Shown here: in pieces, positions 62,301 to 64,000 of the stretch
How positions within the stretch are numbered: position 1 is the first letter of the stretch
Layout of the letters: every line of letters begins with the position of its first letter
From: Phoronis australis
Lineage: Eukaryota > Phoronida > Phoronidae
DNA: 64,000 nt
Assembly (NCBI GenBank): GCA_002633005.1
Contig: NMRA01000045.1
Span: forward strand, 1,235,552 to 1,299,551
Direction of reading: 5' to 3'
Notes under the pieces: model-generated
Seen by the model: the letters and a program-made list of their open reading frames with translations, nothing else
Database searches by the model: none
Told to the model about the DNA's origin: nothing
Translations under genes and position numbers: made by a program

Positions 62301-63602
62301 TGCTAGCATGTGGTGATTTTAGAAATATTCTGTTTTTTACATGGGTACACAGTTAGAATCAATGGGTGCCTAAAATAAGTGGTGACTACCTTACTTTTAA
62401 CAGGTATTTCAATAACTATCAATGCTGGACATTGTAGGACTGCCATTTGAGTTCAGACTGAGGTATAGTAAAAGATCTAGCGGTTATTTAACGTTAATAT
62501 TATAGGGACGTTTGGTTGGTGGTGGTAGTGGCAGGCGGTCTGGCCAGAGAGACCGGGATCCTAAGCACGATAAAGTAACCATTGATGAGAAAGAAGATCC
62601 GAAGCTTCACCATGTGGAGAGCGACTGGAAACCTGGACGCTTAAGGACGACTGTAGACAACCTAGAAAACCATAAAACTGAGGTAATTGATTTTGGGCTT
62701 TGGGCGTCAATGGTGATGATGTTGCGCCTTGTAGCTTGCGTTAGGGCACGTGCAGTGACTCCAGCACACCGTCCAATTTACTGCAGACAAGCTCATCTAA
62801 CACGAAGTGGGCGTAAATAACGAATAATACATACACCCATAAACAATAAACTCTTAGCAGTGAATAGCTTGTTGTACATGTATATTGGCACTCTTGGTTG
62901 AAATTGCGCGCCCACGGGGCTACGGAGTATTGATGTAGGCAACGGAACTCTGCCAAGAGTGTTCTGGTCTAACTGTGGATATGGTCAGTTATTTTGCTAA
63001 TGAATATTTGGTAATTATATACTTCAAGTTGACAAAGAAATTGTTACATCTCTTGTGCCTTCTAGAGTGTCAAGTCCATGATGGAAGCCGAGTTCAGTTC
63101 AAACAGTGATGTTTGCATGGAAGACGTCATTCAGCAGCTCCACGTACTTATTGTTCGAGATAACCTGAAGAACACAGATATCTTTGATTGGATAAAGGTT
63201 GTCTTCTCTCGCTAGCTTGACCGTAACTTTATGTCCTGTTTGTTTAATCAAAATCAGTCATTTGTATGTTGTGATACAAAATGTACAAAATTTGATTGTC
63301 TTTGTCATTAATTTGAAGTGTTTCTTTTCAAGATCACAGAATTCAAATGAGTCTACCAGTGTTAGCAGTTACTGCAGAAAAAGGAAGGTTCTACTACCTG
63401 TGTTAAATTTTGACTTATCTGTGAATATAAACATTAAAAGTGAAACAATTGACTTGATGTCATGATTTAAGTTTCTTTATGCTGTTCTCAGTTGCCCTAA
63501 TTCAGACTTCATTTCAATAGGCTAATCTATCCTTATCGCGAGCTGGAGACCCTCAATTCATACGGGCCCTAATGACGTCGATTTGCTCCAGTGCCATCGT
63601 CG
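58897..63602 (+). CDS. Chimeric gene: TRIM RING finger fused to eIF4E-binding and W2 parts of eIF4G (incomplete at window end)
   Basis: Exons 58897-59263, 61589-61722, 62005-62094, 62506-62682, 63066-63197 and 63521-63602 join in phase and stay open for 327 codons, with a donor at 63603. Residues 22-64 form a complete C3HC4 RING (C22, C25, C37, H39, C42, C45, C61, C64) close to that of TRIM gene 1. After GLK at residue 78 the same exon passes in frame into eIF4G sequence (ELKAPVDTTNQVAGRKDK). The eIF4E site is YDREFLLSLQF from residue 136. The pre-MIF4G exons follow, and then the sequence jumps to two W2 exons (DIFDWIK, IRALMTSICSSAIV). B-box, coiled coil, MIF4G and MA3 are absent. ATG 58897 has a strong context (gcagccATGG). 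An in-frame upstream ATG at 58822 lies before an acceptor-like ttttcag. Expression is not shown by the sequence. Confidence 0.7.
59281..59500 (+). repeat. Interspersed repeat copy in first intron of the chimera
   Basis: It starts 'tatgcgcccacatt', includes 'tatttcaaaaaaccctgg' and 'gatgaaatttggcaca', and so belongs to the family at 11911-12930. The corresponding parent intron also carries a copy, so the insertion may predate the duplication. Confidence 0.6.
59308..59360. repeat. (TA)n(TG)n microsatellite with one N
   Basis: A TA run passes into a GT run of about 20 dinucleotides, with an undetermined base at 59360. It lies within the interspersed repeat copy. Confidence 0.95.
59493..59597. 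repeat. 31-base tandem repeat, about 3.3 copies
   Basis: Units start at 59493, 59524, 59555 and 59586 with 'tggattcgMccacgtcattt'. They differ by one base in alternate units (cgcccac/cgaccac). No function is apparent. Confidence 0.9.
60000..61588 (+). other. Chimera intron collinear with parent eIF4G intron 13300-14401
   Basis: Matching phrases occur in order: 'gttggcgttgacagatggct' against 13563-13580, 'ccaatcttggagaaaattct' against 13641-13660, and 'gtgtccaaagtt' against 13703. Intron conservation shows that the chimera's eIF4G part came by genomic DNA duplication. No gene is seen in it. Confidence 0.65.
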
Positions 63603-63608
63603 GTAAGT

Positions 63609-63737
63609 GATTATCTCATCAACATTCTTTTTGTTGTTGTTGCTGTTGCTGCTGCTGCTACTGCTTTTGCTGCTGTTGTTGTTGCTGCTGCTATTGCTGC
63701 TGCTATTGCTGCTGCTAGTGCTGTTGCTGCTGCTGCT

Positions 63738-63805
<68 letters not shown>

Positions 63806-64000
63806 TGCTGTGGCTGCTGCTCTTGCTGCTGCTTTGCTGCTGTTGTTGTTGCTGTTGCGGCTGCTACTGCTGTTGCTGCTGCTGCTGNGCTGCTGTGGCT
63901 GCTGCTGCTATTGCTGTTGCTGCAGCTGCTGTTGCTGTTGCTGCTGTTGCTGCTGTGGCTGCTGCTGATGCTGTTGTGGCTGCTGCTGTTGTTGCTGCTG
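63609..64000. repeat. Long imperfect (CTG/TTG)n trinucleotide tract running to the window end
   Basis: After the donor of exon 63521-63602, the intron turns into almost 390 bases of CTG, TTG and CTA triplets (CAG on the other strand), with one N at 63888. All frames look like polyalanine, polyleucine or polycysteine, which is an artefact of composition. Confidence 0.95.

Noticed and set aside
43896-63602. A single intact second eIF4G gene
   Set aside because: There is a stop at 52920-52922, no copies of exons 9658-10646, an inserted TRIM start and loss of MIF4G and MA3; the copy cannot encode full-length eIF4G.
63591-63968. Polyalanine/polyleucine open frame
   Set aside because: It is a translation of the CTG/TTG tract in an intron and begins downstream of a donor site.

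Overview
The window looks like invertebrate metazoan nuclear DNA. It has long introns with GT-AG boundaries, about 28 small coding exons for one conserved gene, non-LTR retrotransposon fragments, DNA-transposon-like elements with inverted ends, microsatellites and an assembly gap. The two TRIM-type RING genes and the repeat types would suit a lancelet, hemichordate or lophotrochozoan, but the sequence alone does not settle the species.

Positions 1-30095 hold one nearly complete plus-strand gene for translation initiation factor eIF4G (eIF4G1/3 type). I could place 27 exons from 5871 to 29534 whose reading phases all join, giving 1446 codons before the stop, plus one probable exon at about 5200-5278. 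The product contains an N-terminal region with the conserved [11 protein letters not shown] block, a Pro/Glu/Thr-rich acidic linker, the eIF4E-binding site YDRDFLLGL, the MIF4G domain, an RG-rich linker, the MA3 domain and the C-terminal W2 domain. The start codon was not found; it lies in an unrecognised exon in 1-5199 or outside the window. A 903-base N gap (21365-22267) lies inside one intron and need not remove coding sequence.

Positions 30096-43100 are mostly mobile or repeated DNA: a 3.7-kb element with inverted ends and repeated subterminal motifs (30666-34372) that carries a LINE fragment and a C2H2-finger ORF, then a cluster of related direct and inverted repeats (36916-38190). An intact coding exon for a TRIM protein with RING, B-box and coiled coil lies at 40568-41596.

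Positions 43175-64000 contain a broken tandem duplicate of the eIF4G gene, introns included. Its N-terminal part (43896-52922) is collinear with 5871-9337, carries a 5-kb inverted-end insertion, and ends in a premature stop. A second copy of the TRIM region (56080-59130) then interrupts the duplicate. There the TRIM RING finger runs, inside one exon and in frame, into the eIF4G linker, and correctly phased exons continue through the eIF4E-binding site (YDREFLLSL) to part of the W2 domain. The exons for MIF4G and MA3 are absent. The result is a predicted RING-eIF4G chimera of at least 327 residues that runs past the window end. It would be able in principle to bind eIF4E without recruiting eIF4A or eIF3 through MIF4G, and to act as an E3 ubiquitin ligase. 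This is the most interesting object in the window.
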